64,000 bases of DNA from Georgenia subflava (GTDB taxonomy: Bacteria; Actinomycetota; Actinomycetes; Actinomycetales; Actinomycetaceae): contig NZ_VUKD01000001.1 in assembly GCF_009193155.1 (NCBI RefSeq), positions 62,001 to 126,000 on the forward strand, given 5' to 3'. The translations under genes were made by a program, and so were the position numbers. Of this stretch, positions 7,643 to 15,677 are shown piece by piece (the stretch's first letter is position 1; every line of letters begins with the position of its first letter). The notes under the pieces were generated by a model that searched no databases, was not told where the DNA came from, and saw only the letters and a program-made list of their open reading frames with translations.

Positions 7643-8071
7643 ATGAGTAACGCAGACCACTTCACCATCGAAGGCAACGTCGAGCACTTCACCATCGGGC
7701 AGATCGCCCAGGACAACCCCGACTTCCGCCGGGTGCTGTGGACCGGACAGCACGCCCAGATCGTCATCATGACGATCCCCGCCGGTGGAGAGATCGGTGA
7801 GGAGGTCCACGAGCACACCGACCAGATCCTGACCTTCGTCAGTGGAACCGGTCAGGCCGACCTCAACGGCCATACCCACCCGATCGAGGCCGGTGACCAG
7901 TGCGCCGTCCCCGCCGGCGCCCGGCACAACTTCCGCAACACCGGGCAGGAACCACTCGTGCTCTACACCATCTACGCCCCACCCGAGCACGCCACCGACG
8001 GCGCCTACACCACCAAGGAAGAAGCCGACGCCGCCGAGGCCGCCGGGCAGGACCAGCCACCCGCCGCCTGA
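7643..8071 (+). CDS. cupin-domain protein
   Basis: A 142-residue single-cupin protein. The first metal motif is visible as EEVHEHTDQILTFVSG and the second as AGDQCAVPAGARHNFRN, so His and Glu ligands for a metal are present. Cupins of this size include small dioxygenases, isomerases and binding proteins; the reaction cannot be named. AGGAGGAAT precedes the ATG. A small hairpin (TGCCGG/CCGGCA, 7605-7622) sits just upstream of the ribosome site. It is likely in a stress operon with the reductase at 8163. Confidence 0.85.
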   Translation: MSNADHFTIEGNVEHFTIGQIAQDNPDFRRVLWTGQHAQIVIMTIPAGGEIGEEVHEHTDQILTFVSGTGQADLNGHTHPIEAGDQCAVPAGARHNFRNTGQEPLVLYTIYAPPEHATDGAYTTKEEADAAEAAGQDQPPAA

Positions 8072-8162
8072 CCGGGCACCACCCGCGAGGCGAACCAGCA
8101 GCTGTTGGTGAGCCGCACCGGCACCGGTTTCGAACGCACAGAGAGAAGGAAGAGGAACCCCC

Positions 8163-9071
8163 ATGTCCAAGGTGTACGTGTTCAACGACTTCGGCAGCCC
8201 CGAGAACCAGGAACTCATCGACCGGCCCGCACCACAGCCCGGCCCCGGTGAGCTCGCCGTGCGGGTCCGCGCCGCCGCTGTCAACCCCGTCGACTACAAG
8301 ATCCGCACCGGCCGCTACGGCCGGGACCAGTCCCTGCCAGCCCCCATGGGTCAGGAAATCTCCGGCGTCGTCACCGCCGTCGGTGACGGCGTCGACGGAT
8401 TCGCCATCGGCGATGAGGTCCTCGGCCCCGTGGTGCCGGGCTACGGCGCCTTCGCCGAGGACACCCTCGTGCGCGCTACCGATGCCGTGGCCAAGCCCGC
8501 GGAGATCGCCTTCGCCGACGCGGCCACCATCCCCGTCGCCGGGGCCACCGCCTACGACGGCACCCACCAGATCGAGCTCGAGCCCGGCCAGAAACTCCTC
8601 ATCCTCGGGGCCGGCGGCGGTGTCGGGCTCATGGCAGCCCAGATCGGCAAGGTTCACCAGTTCACCGTCATCGGCATCGCGTCGCAGGCCAAGCGCGAGA
8701 TCGTGGAGTCCACCGGAGCAATGTTCGTGCTCTCCGGGGAGAATGTCGCTGACCGGGTGCGTCAGGTCGCCCCCGAGGGGGTGGACCTGATCCTGGACCT
8801 CGTCGGTGGCGATGCCCTGCGTCAGGTCGCCGGACTCGTCACCGACCCGGCCAGGATCATCTCCGCCGCCGACCCCGACACCGCCGGCAAACTCGGCGGC
8901 AGCGCCCTGCAGCGCACCCGCGAGGCGATGGAGAAGATCACCGGCGTCATCGAGTACAACCTCGTCGACCCGCACGTCTCGGCGCTCTACCCCCTCGACC
9001 GCGCCGGCGACGCCATCGCCGCAGTCGAGACCGGCCACGCCACCGGCAAGACCGTCATCGAGATGAACTGA
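8163..9071 (+). CDS. NADP-dependent quinone-reductase-like oxidoreductase
   Basis: A 302-residue medium-chain dehydrogenase/reductase of the zeta-crystallin (QOR) type. An N-terminal GroES-like fold includes AAAVNPVDYKIRTG, and a Rossmann domain has GAGGGVGLMAAQIGK near residue 147. The zinc ligands of alcohol dehydrogenases are absent, as in QOR enzymes. It probably reduces quinones or reactive aldehydes with NADPH. GAGAGAAGGAAG precedes the ATG. It follows the cupin gene by 91 bases and ends at a hairpin. Confidence 0.88.
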   Translation: MSKVYVFNDFGSPENQELIDRPAPQPGPGELAVRVRAAAVNPVDYKIRTGRYGRDQSLPAPMGQEISGVVTAVGDGVDGFAIGDEVLGPVVPGYGAFAEDTLVRATDAVAKPAEIAFADAATIPVAGATAYDGTHQIELEPGQKLLILGAGGGVGLMAAQIGKVHQFTVIGIASQAKREIVESTGAMFVLSGENVADRVRQVAPEGVDLILDLVGGDALRQVAGLVTDPARIISAADPDTAGKLGGSALQRTREAMEKITGVIEYNLVDPHVSALYPLDRAGDAIAAVETGHATGKTVIEMN

Positions 9072-9087
9072 CGCCCGCCGTTCCTGG

Positions 9088-9124
9088 CCCCGCGACGTGA
9101 GCGACATCGCGTCAAGTCGCGGGG
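9088..9124 (+). terminator. long hairpin terminator
   Basis: Thirteen-base arms (9088-9100 and 9112-9124) with one mismatch, core CCCCGCGAC/GTCGCGGGG, and an 11-base loop. No U-tract follows. It closes the region 1 stress block. Confidence 0.7.
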
Positions 9125-9489
9125 CACTTGCGACCCTTCCGCGCTGAGATCAAGTGACTTGGCCCGAAGATGAGCGTCGCAGAACCGCTTCGTAGTAACA
9201 GTCAGGTCCGGGGGGTCGTAGTCATTGGAGGCTTTGTCTTTCGTCCCGATCCTTGGTCAGTCACCAGCGTTCCAGAGTTCGGTGCCATGTCGGGACACCG
9301 CATCGATCTTCGTGACCGTCGTAGGTGGTACCCGCCCGGTGGCGTCCGCGACGTTCGATGAGCTCACCTCGTATCGGCTGCGGGCCTGGTCCCGCTGAAG
9401 CCTCGCCCGTCGGGCATGGCTACGGGAGCTGGCCGACGAATGGTCGAGTGTGCCAGAACCGGTCCCGATCCAGGATGGTTCAAACAAGC
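9125..9489. other. degenerate intergenic DNA without a firm gene
   Basis: No intact gene is seen. On the plus strand, two short protein-like stretches occur in one frame: FVTVVGGTRPVASATFDELT near 9310-9365, then, after an in-frame TGA, WLRELADEWSSVPEPVPIQDG near 9418-9480. They may be pieces of one dead gene; I cannot name the family. Other ORFs here lack ribosome sites. Confidence 0.35.
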
Positions 9490-10068
9490 TCAGATGCCCT
9501 GCCATGTTGGCTTGTTGGCGTAGACCTCTCGGTAGTAGGTAACCAGTTGCAGGCGGGATGCGGCGCCCTCGTCAATGAGTACAGTGGCGTGCGGGTGGTG
9601 CTGTATGACGGTCGCTGGCCACATGGTGCTCACCGGACCTTCGGCGAGTTTGTGGACTGCCTCAGCCTTGGCACGCCCGGCGGCGATGAGGACCAGGCGC
9701 CGCGCGGACATGATTGTGGCCAGGCCCTGTGTGAGGCAGTGATGCGGGACCAACTCGATGTTGTCGTCGAAGAACCTTGCGTTGTCGGCGCGGGTCTGGG
9801 TGGTGAGGGTCTTGAGGCGGGTTCGTGAGCCGAGGGAGGAACCGGGCTCATTGAATGCGATGTGCCCGTCGGTGCCGATGCCGAGGATCTGCAGGTCGAT
9901 GCCACCGGCCGCAGCGATAGCGGCCTCGTAGGCGGCGCAGGCACCCGGGAGGTCCGCGGCGTGGCCGTCTGGCCCCTGCACCGCGCCGGGTGCGAAGTCG
10001 ACACGCAAAACGAAGTCTCGCTGGATGACATTGCAGTAGCGCTCTGGGTGGTTAGCCGTCGGGTACGA
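9490..10068 (-). pseudogene. nagB: glucosamine-6-phosphate deaminase remnant (NagB C-terminal part)
   Basis: The reading frame encodes the C-terminal two thirds of NagB, which converts glucosamine-6-phosphate to fructose-6-phosphate. Family motifs: HPERY...NVIQRDF, RVDFAPGAVQGPDG, GIDLQILGIGTDGHIAFNEP, and ATVLIDEGAASRLQLVTYYR near the end. About 190 residues are open, against about 260 in intact NagB. Upstream, an in-frame TAG (10069-10071) interrupts the frame, and the sequence beyond no longer resembles the NagB N terminus. The first ATG inside the frame is at 10008. It is best read as a truncated relic. Confidence 0.85.
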
Positions 10069-10071
10069 CTA

Positions 10072-10474
10072 CGACGCGGGTGCGAGGCCGGTCTCCTGGA
10101 TCACACGCAGCGAGTCCAAGTTGCTTGGCGAACCTAGCATAAAACAACGTGGGCGCTCAGCTTGTTTCCTGGCGCCGGGTGCGGACGTCCGCAGCTGTGT
10201 TGGAGTGCACGGCGCCAATGCCAGTCATCGCTTAGGCGTCCCAGCATCCCCAGCTTTTGGGCCTCAGCCGCAGCGGTGAGCTGTGCAAGATGTGGAGCCA
10301 ACGGATCCACGTCCAGAGTGGCGGCTGGACACGCCGGCCAGTCTTCGGTCTCCGCGGGAGTGGGACGTAGGCTGGCACAGTGACAAGCAGGTCGACGCTC
10401 GTGCGGACCGAACCCAGCCGAAGCGCCCGATCATTTGAAACGGCCGCGTGAGGGACATATTCGTAGGAGGTGCG
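10072..10474. other. intergenic region with an unassigned minus-strand coding-like stretch
   Basis: No recognised gene. The minus strand has an open, protein-like frame from about 10410 to 10140 (AAAEAQKLGMLGRLSDDWHW within it) without a start or ribosome site. It may be a fragment of a dead gene at the junction between nagB and the region 2 island. Promoter elements for the gene at 10475 must lie near 10420-10460; none was assigned. Confidence 0.3.
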
Positions 10475-11593
10475 GTGAGGTCGATCCGTGTAGGGTCACG
10501 CACTCTCGTGGCGAGTGAGGTGCTGGGGAGCTACTGGTTCGTCGCGTCTGAGCGTCAGCGGATGTATCACGGGCGCCTACATGGCGACCCCGGACCGTGG
10601 TCATCCGACCCAATCCTGTCCGCGCACCGCTTCACGAATGCGTATCGTGCAGCGGATCGGGTGTCGCAAGATCTCATCCGCGCGCAGTATGAGGGACCAC
10701 AAGATGCAACGAACCTATTGCTGAGAACGTTGGTGTTCCGGTTCTTCAACAAGCCGGAGACGTGGCGTCTGATTGAGGACTCGGTCGGCGTCGTTTCGAC
10801 ACGGACGTTCGACGTGCCCGTCATCAATCTCGCGTTGGAGGCGGCGATGACGCGTGGCGAACGTGTGTACTCTCCCGCCTATATCATCCCGCCTCCCCCG
10901 TTCGGTGCGCGTCGGAAGCATCTGAACCATCTGCGCCTCATCGAGCATATCTTGGCTTCTGGGGCGGCTGATGCGATCGGCGAGGCTCGCAGTTTGCAGC
11001 AGGTTTACGAGATCCTGTCCTCGTACCCTTCGCTGGGCCCGTTCCTCGCTTTCCAGCTCACCATCGACTTGAACTACACGACGCTCATCCACTTCGACGA
11101 GAACGAGTTCGTTGTGGCGGGCCCGGGTGCAAGGAGCGGCCTTGCGAAGTGCTTTGTCGACACGGACGGCTTGAGCCCCGCGGACGTGATTCGTTGGGCT
11201 GTCGAACACCAGGGGGAGGAGTTCGCGCGCTACGAACTCGACTTTCACGACCTTTTCGGACGCCCCCTCGCGCTTATTGATTGCCAGAATCTGTTCTGCG
11301 AGACCGATAAGTACGCGCGAGTTGCACATCCTGATACGGCAGGCATCGGTGCCCGAACTCGGATCAAGCAGCGGTACGTGCCCGGCCGCGCAGTCAGTGT
11401 CCCCTTCTTCCCTCCAAAGTGGGGCATCAACCAGACGGTGAACGCCCAGTTGGGTTTGCGAGTGCGGCCAGAGAAGTCAGGGCATCCTGCACACTCATCC
11501 AGGAGACTCCAGCAGTTAGTGGTCTCTAGCCCGCGGCCGGCTGACGAACTCCCTCGCCGCGAAGGTGAGGTCGCTGTCTCCCAGGGAAGCTAG
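10475..11593 (+). CDS. HMUDK helical-domain / aGPT-Pplase-like base-hypermodification protein
   Basis: A 372-residue protein resembling the helical-domain family found with 5-hydroxymethyl-dU DNA kinases and alpha-glutamyl/putrescinyl-thymine pyrophosphorylase-like enzymes of phage base hypermodification. Supporting segments: YWFVASERQRMYHGRL, LRTLVFRFFNKPETW, RKHLNHLRLIEHIL, FLAFQLTIDLNYT, DLFGRPLALIDCQNLFCETD and FFPPKWGINQ. No P-loop is present, so the kinase half is missing. The GTG at 10475 has AGGAGG four bases upstream; a GTG at 10448 has none. The last 78 bases overlap, tail to tail, the thymidylate-synthase-like gene. Family recognition is from memory of conserved blocks. The exact reaction is unknown. 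Confidence 0.75.
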   Translation: MRSIRVGSRTLVASEVLGSYWFVASERQRMYHGRLHGDPGPWSSDPILSAHRFTNAYRAADRVSQDLIRAQYEGPQDATNLLLRTLVFRFFNKPETWRLIEDSVGVVSTRTFDVPVINLALEAAMTRGERVYSPAYIIPPPPFGARRKHLNHLRLIEHILASGAADAIGEARSLQQVYEILSSYPSLGPFLAFQLTIDLNYTTLIHFDENEFVVAGPGARSGLAKCFVDTDGLSPADVIRWAVEHQGEEFARYELDFHDLFGRPLALIDCQNLFCETDKYARVAHPDTAGIGARTRIKQRYVPGRAVSVPFFPPKWGINQTVNAQLGLRVRPEKSGHPAHSSRRLQQLVVSSPRPADELPRREGEVAVSQGS

Positions 11594-12508
11594 GCGCGGT
11601 TCAAGCTCCTCGAGCGTGGCGCCACGTTTGAATGCCCAAAAGATGTCGATCGCCCGGATGTAAGCCACAAGCATGGGGTCACGGAATGGAAGGGTGAGAT
11701 TGTCTAGGTCCGCGCCCGCACGCAGACGGTGCTCGAGGTCCATCCATTGCTCATGAGCGGTGACCGCGTCCTCCCAATCAGTGTCGTACTCGAACGTGCT
11801 TTTGCCGATGTACTCCGACGTGTCGCTTGCACGGCTGAGCAGTTCTCTGGCGCGGTCTTCGTGCTGGGCGTAGAGGTGGAGCGACGAGGTGAAGAACGTA
11901 AGCGTTCCTACCTCCAGCTGTAGCCAGCGAGCCATCATCTCCAGCAGCACGCTCCACTCGAATGCGTTGATTGCTGAGAATCCGAACCAGATGTCGGTGC
12001 TACGCGCGACCACGTTTAGGTCGAGATGACCGTTGCGGACGAGGAAGTGCAGCCAGTTGTTGCAGGGGACGTCCGCGCTGTTCTGGAAATCGCGCTCGGG
12101 ATCGAACAGGCTCATCACTGCGCGTCGGGAGTTTGGTGAGGCGTGGAGAAGTGAGCGTGCTTGGGCGATCTGGTCCACGCCGTTCCAGTTGCGCAGTCTC
12201 GGCCCGTATCCGGCTCGCCACGTGGTCCCGCCGTCATCCGAGTAGTCCGGAGCGCGCTTGAGGTAAGGGGTGAGGTAGGCGAGGTCGTTGTGTCCGGCGA
12301 GGACCCACATGGTCTCTGCGATAGCCGCGAAGGGGTTGTTGTTGCGGCCGGGTGTATGCAAGAACCGCTCGGTGGGTCGTTCGATGGTGAGGGTCTGCGC
12401 TGCCAGTTCGGTCGTTGCCCCATTGCGGCTGTTAACGGTTTCCCCATCGGCAAACAGGCGAGCGAGCATGCCGAGGAAGGCAGCGTCAATCGTGCGGAAG
12501 CGGGGCAT
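11516..12508 (-). CDS. thymidylate synthase homologue (probable pyrimidine methyl/hydroxymethyltransferase)
   Basis: A 330-residue ThyA-fold protein. Visible landmarks: SRRAVMSLFDP (128-137, phosphate-binding Arg pair), VPCNNWLHF with candidate nucleophile C149, RSTDIWFGF (169-177), and SSLHLYAQH (208-216). In thymidylate synthases the pyrimidine-reading Asn lies right after GLPF; here the matching region is GFSAINAFEW, so substrate specificity may differ (dUMP, dCMP or a hydroxymethyl product). It is 16 bases downstream of a thymidylate-kinase-like gene and is the last gene of the minus-strand operon. A longer in-frame ORF upstream overlaps the kinase and was rejected. Confidence 0.85.
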   Translation of the reverse strand: MPRFRTIDAAFLGMLARLFADGETVNSRNGATTELAAQTLTIERPTERFLHTPGRNNNPFAAIAETMWVLAGHNDLAYLTPYLKRAPDYSDDGGTTWRAGYGPRLRNWNGVDQIAQARSLLHASPNSRRAVMSLFDPERDFQNSADVPCNNWLHFLVRNGHLDLNVVARSTDIWFGFSAINAFEWSVLLEMMARWLQLEVGTLTFFTSSLHLYAQHEDRARELLSRASDTSEYIGKSTFEYDTDWEDAVTAHEQWMDLEHRLRAGADLDNLTLPFRDPMLVAYIRAIDIFWAFKRGATLEELEPRLASLGDSDLTFAAREFVSRPRARDH

Positions 12509-12524
12509 GAGGTGGTCCCGGGAT

Positions 12525-13124
12525 CTAGTGCTTGAGGAGGTCGAGGTCGCGCAGCACGGCGATAATCGATTCCGTGACGTCGGTGGGCTCGCCCTGCGGC
12601 ACGTGCACGGTGATGTCCTGGTGCGTCTTCGCGAGCTCGTGGTAACCGTTGAGAATGGGGTCGGAGTTGTTGGCGTCGTCTTCGTAGGGCCTGTCAAAGA
12701 GGAAGACGACGGATGCGGTGAGCGGAGACCAGATGCTGTCGATGAGGTTTCGGAACGTGGTCTCCGTGACGCCAGCGGCCGGTAAGACGCCGCTGTACCA
12801 GCCATAGGCGAGGGTGGACCACCACCAGCGGTCCAGTACGACGGCCTGAGACGCGAGCAGCTCGCGGATGATTGGGATGCTCTCGGCGTGGCATGCGAGG
12901 TGAGCGAGTTGCTTTGCCACGCCGGATGCAGGAGAGCGGAGGCTCGACTCGAGCATCGAGTAGGTCTCATCGGTAAAGACGCTCAAACCGCTGGGCATGT
13001 GCACGTGACTGGCCGACGTCGGGTCGAGAACCCGGCGGAGTGCGTCCGACTGAGTGCTCTTTCCTGTCTTGTCGAGGCCTTCGAGCACGATGAGGGTGCC
13101 CGCCTTGAGTGCGTAGTTCGTCAT
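12525..13124 (-). CDS. thymidylate-kinase-like P-loop nucleotide kinase
   Basis: A 199-residue P-loop kinase. Walker A is GLDKTGKST (about 16-24) after LIVLEG, followed by a DRWWWSTLAYGW segment like the DRY/W region of dTMP kinases. The expected product is a pyrimidine diphosphate, possibly a modified one given the neighbouring ThyA homologues. It starts one base after the peptidase stop codon, so translation is probably coupled. The LID region is divergent and no Arg-rich LID is obvious. Confidence 0.82.
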   Translation of the reverse strand: MTNYALKAGTLIVLEGLDKTGKSTQSDALRRVLDPTSASHVHMPSGLSVFTDETYSMLESSLRSPASGVAKQLAHLACHAESIPIIRELLASQAVVLDRWWWSTLAYGWYSGVLPAAGVTETTFRNLIDSIWSPLTASVVFLFDRPYEDDANNSDPILNGYHELAKTHQDITVHVPQGEPTDVTESIIAVLRDLDLLKH

Positions 13125-13125
13125 C

Positions 13126-13809
13126 TCAGCTCTCTTTGATTACGTCGTCGATTGTTGCCGCCTGCACGGCGAAGCCGATCAGGTACTCCATAGGAAGCCA
13201 GCAGTAGCCGCCGAGGCCCCAAACGGTTCCCCAGCTGTTCTTGATCAGGAGGAGACGTCCCTGGACGGGGTGACTCGCGGCGCCGACGCACGTGACGGCG
13301 TGGTAGCCGCCGGCAGTGGCGCGCACGTCGGGGATAGCGACGATGCCGTCGTCGCCGGGCACGTGGAACTCGTCGGTGACTTCCACGATGAGGACGACCG
13401 GGCGAGATCGGGCCAGCTCGTCTTCGAGCAGGTTCTCGATGCCGTCATGGTGCAGGGGCACATTCTTCAGGCGGGCTCTTCGCCAGGGCGGCTCGTCGAG
13501 TCCTGCCGGTGGGCCTTCTGTTCCGGCACCTAGGCTCAGGTTGTACGGCCAAGAGATCAAGTCGGGTTGCCCGTGACCGCTGAGAGCAGACCCAATGTTA
13601 TTCAGGATCATGCCCTTGTTGGAGGTGTTGCCAGCAGCAGTGGCCTGCCACCAGAGCGCCTCGGGCGCGAGGTGCTGAGTCGGATTGCTTTGCCCGTCCT
13701 GTAGTGCCTCGTGGGCGGCAGAGGTTGCGAAGGCTACGCAGGTAGGTCGGGATCCCTGATCGAGGACGTCGTGGCCGACGAGTCGGCGGAGGTCAACATC
13801 CTTCCGCAT
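13126..13809 (-). CDS. papain-like (C1A) cysteine peptidase without signal or pro-peptide
   Basis: A 227-residue C1-family peptidase. All catalytic elements are visible: Q18 (oxyanion hole) and C24 in LDQGSRPTCVAFATS, H170 in GGYHAVTCVGA, and N191 in LLIKNSWGTVWGLGGYCW. There is no signal peptide and no pro-region, so the enzyme should be active in the cytoplasm and need another brake. The ATG at 13809 overlaps the stop codon of the ImmA-chagasin gene (ATGA); a TTG four codons upstream is less likely. The neighbour carries a chagasin-like domain, the classic inhibitor fold for this peptidase family. Confidence 0.88.
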   Translation of the reverse strand: MRKDVDLRRLVGHDVLDQGSRPTCVAFATSAAHEALQDGQSNPTQHLAPEALWWQATAAGNTSNKGMILNNIGSALSGHGQPDLISWPYNLSLGAGTEGPPAGLDEPPWRRARLKNVPLHHDGIENLLEDELARSRPVVLIVEVTDEFHVPGDDGIVAIPDVRATAGGYHAVTCVGAASHPVQGRLLLIKNSWGTVWGLGGYCWLPMEYLIGFAVQAATIDDVIKES

Positions 13810-14933
13810 CAGTAGTCCCAATCGTCCGCGTCCGCCTCGTCGCGGACGAACGCGGCGAGCAGTCGCCGACGGAACTCGACTTCAGGTATGCCGCGGACGA
13901 GTGTTGTCAGTTCAAGGCGGGAGACTGGTGCGTCGGGGCGAACAGGCCGGACCTGGCTCAGATGGATCGACTCTTCGCCGGGGGCGTCTGCGGTGTACGC
14001 GACGAGTCGGGTTACGGCCCCGCCGACCGACGTATGTCCTGCCTGGTATGTATCTTGCACTACCTCGTCGCGGAGCAGTGTGACGACATCAGAGGACACG
14101 CTTGTGGCGGGGAAGGGGATGATCTCGCTCCGGTGAGCGGGCGCATCGTCAGCGAACGCTTTACCTCCATCGAACGGCTGCGGCGCTGGACGGAAAGGGT
14201 GGATCGTTGCGTCTGCTAGCGCTTCCTCGGCGCACCATCGATAGCCCGTTGCCGGGTGCTCGGTCAATCGCAGCAGGATCGCATCGCCAACGAAGGCTTC
14301 GATTTCAGCTCGGTCGTGGGGGTGCTCGACAATCCACACATCGCCCCGCGCATTCGGCAATCGCATCCCGTCCGTCAGATGTCGTTTGATCGTTGCCGGA
14401 GGAGTCTTGAGTAGTTGCGCAGCGTTGGCGGTGGTGATGAACCTCGTGTTAGTGAGCTGGCGCACGGCCGCCTCATAGCTGACGTGCATGTCGCGTGCCG
14501 CCTGATAGACCTGCTCGGCGTCTGCCGGTGTGCCACGTTTGATTCCGTATCGGCGGGCGGTCGAATGCAGCAGCTCGAGCGGCATCAGGAAATGTGCGGC
14601 AAAAACCTGCGCGTCGAACTCTCTCGTCTCGTGGTGATGATGCCCGAGCACGGCTGCATCGGTGTCCAGGCTGAGCACATCTTGATCCATGTACCAATGC
14701 CCGAGCTCGTGGGCTGCCGTGTAACGTTGCAGCGATGCTGGGCGGTCGCTGTTGATAAGCACCCCGCTGGGCTGTCCCGGGAGAATCGCTCCGAGCAGAT
14801 CCTTCAACGGCTGGAACCTCAACACCAGGCCCGCCTCTTCGATCGCCTCGAACGGGTCGATCGGCTCGGACTGGTCCAGCCTGAGCTCATTGAGTGCGTT
14901 ACTGGCTGCCTGAACTGCGGCGAGGCGCGTCAC
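13809..14933 (-). CDS. ImmA/IrrE metallopeptidase fused to a chagasin-like (I42) inhibitor domain
   Basis: A 374-residue two-part protein. Residues 1-165 form an ImmA/IrrE zinc peptidase with HELGH at 75-79 and EFDAQVFAAHFLMP as the downstream Glu-containing helix; such enzymes cleave XRE repressors. Residues 165-200 look like a helix-turn-helix or excisionase-like linker (TTANAAQLLKTPPATIKRHL). Residues 212-335 match chagasin: VGDAILLRLTEHPATGYRW (the NPTTGYxW loop), then GGAVTRLVAYTADAPGEESI and VRPV. It starts with GTGA overlap on the XRE gene and ends with ATGA overlap on the papain-like gene. The C-terminal domain probably inhibits that peptidase. Confidence 0.85.
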   Translation of the reverse strand: MTRLAAVQAASNALNELRLDQSEPIDPFEAIEEAGLVLRFQPLKDLLGAILPGQPSGVLINSDRPASLQRYTAAHELGHWYMDQDVLSLDTDAAVLGHHHHETREFDAQVFAAHFLMPLELLHSTARRYGIKRGTPADAEQVYQAARDMHVSYEAAVRQLTNTRFITTANAAQLLKTPPATIKRHLTDGMRLPNARGDVWIVEHPHDRAEIEAFVGDAILLRLTEHPATGYRWCAEEALADATIHPFRPAPQPFDGGKAFADDAPAHRSEIIPFPATSVSSDVVTLLRDEVVQDTYQAGHTSVGGAVTRLVAYTADAPGEESIHLSQVRPVRPDAPVSRLELTTLVRGIPEVEFRRRLLAAFVRDEADADDWDY

Positions 14934-15298
14934 GCGCGGTCACCTCGGTGGGTTGGCCGCGGGCCGCGTGGCACAGCGCCCGCGGCGAGAAACTCCGCGA
15001 AGCGCAGTACCTGGTCCTTGTCCTCGATGGATAGGTCGCGTGTTGCGCGGTACAGGGCCCCGTCTGCCGCCGCGACGGGTGCCTCGTCTTCTCCCAGCAG
15101 CCACTCCACGCGGCGCTGGTACAGCCTGGCGAGGCGGCGCAGTTCCAACGCGGAGACACCTCTCTTGCCTGTTTCCATGGCGTGCACGCTCGTTCGGGGA
15201 ATCCCGAGCGCGCCGCTGACCTCCTCCTGGGTGAGTCCGAGCGACTCTCGCGCTTCCCGGATACGGGAAGCAACCACTTCCAGCTCGTTCTCAGACAC
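14930..15298 (-). CDS. XRE-family repressor
   Basis: A 122-residue protein with an N-terminal Cro/CI helix-turn-helix (about 8-62: LGLTQEEVSGALGIPRTSVH) and a short helical C-terminal part. XRE plus ImmA pairs form repressor-antirepressor switches, as in ICEBs1, where ImmA cleaves the repressor. The GTG at 15298 was chosen since AAGGAGG is five bases upstream; the TTG one codon earlier is too close. It overlaps the AcpS gene end. It is the natural candidate to bind the TGTC-N9-GACA pair at the operon promoter. Confidence 0.9.
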   Translation of the reverse strand: MSENELEVVASRIREARESLGLTQEEVSGALGIPRTSVHAMETGKRGVSALELRRLARLYQRRVEWLLGEDEAPVAAADGALYRATRDLSIEDKDQVLRFAEFLAAGAVPRGPRPTHRGDRA

Positions 15299-15677
15299 CA
15301 AGTCCTCCTTTCATCATGATCACGAACGCCACCGCAAAACCACCTTCGTGGCTGAGTGCGACGCTCCAATCGGTGATTCCCAACTCGTGAGCCCGGGCCT
15401 TTGCCGAACCCGACAGCTCCAACGTCGGCGCTCCGTTCTCGCTTCTGCGTATTTCGATGTCCAGTGGGGCGATGGCGCCGATCCCCTGACCAAGCGCCTT
15501 CATCGCTGCTTCCTTGCCCGCCCATCGCGCCCCGAGGCGGGCCGGGTCCGCTTTGGAGTCCTCTTGCTCGGCGGCAGTAAACGCAAGATCCATGAACGTT
15601 GTGTCTTCTTTGAGCATCCGGGCGATACGCGCGCAGTCGACAAGATCGACACCAGTTGTCACAACTGAGCTCATCAT
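15291..15677 (-). CDS. holo-ACP synthase-like phosphopantetheinyl transferase (AcpS type)
   Basis: A 128-residue AcpS-fold protein. It carries the two family signatures: TGVDLVDCARI near the N terminus (metal-binding Asp) and WAGKEAAMKALGQG in the middle (Glu and Lys), then LSHEGGFAVAFVI near the end. It should transfer 4-phosphopantetheine from CoA to a serine of a carrier protein, presumably the ACP-like product at 16531. The ATG at 15677 overlaps the previous stop (ATGA). A second, element-borne AcpS beside its own carrier suggests a dedicated pathway separate from fatty-acid synthesis. Confidence 0.88.
   Translation of the reverse strand: MMSSVVTTGVDLVDCARIARMLKEDTTFMDLAFTAAEQEDSKADPARLGARWAGKEAAMKALGQGIGAIAPLDIEIRRSENGAPTLELSGSAKARAHELGITDWSVALSHEGGFAVAFVIMMKGGLGV

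Noticed and set aside
12509-12970. N-terminal extension of the thymidylate-synthase-like gene to 12970
   Set aside because: It lies antisense-frame over the kinase gene with low-complexity Ser/Arg/Thr; ThyA homology starts at 12508.
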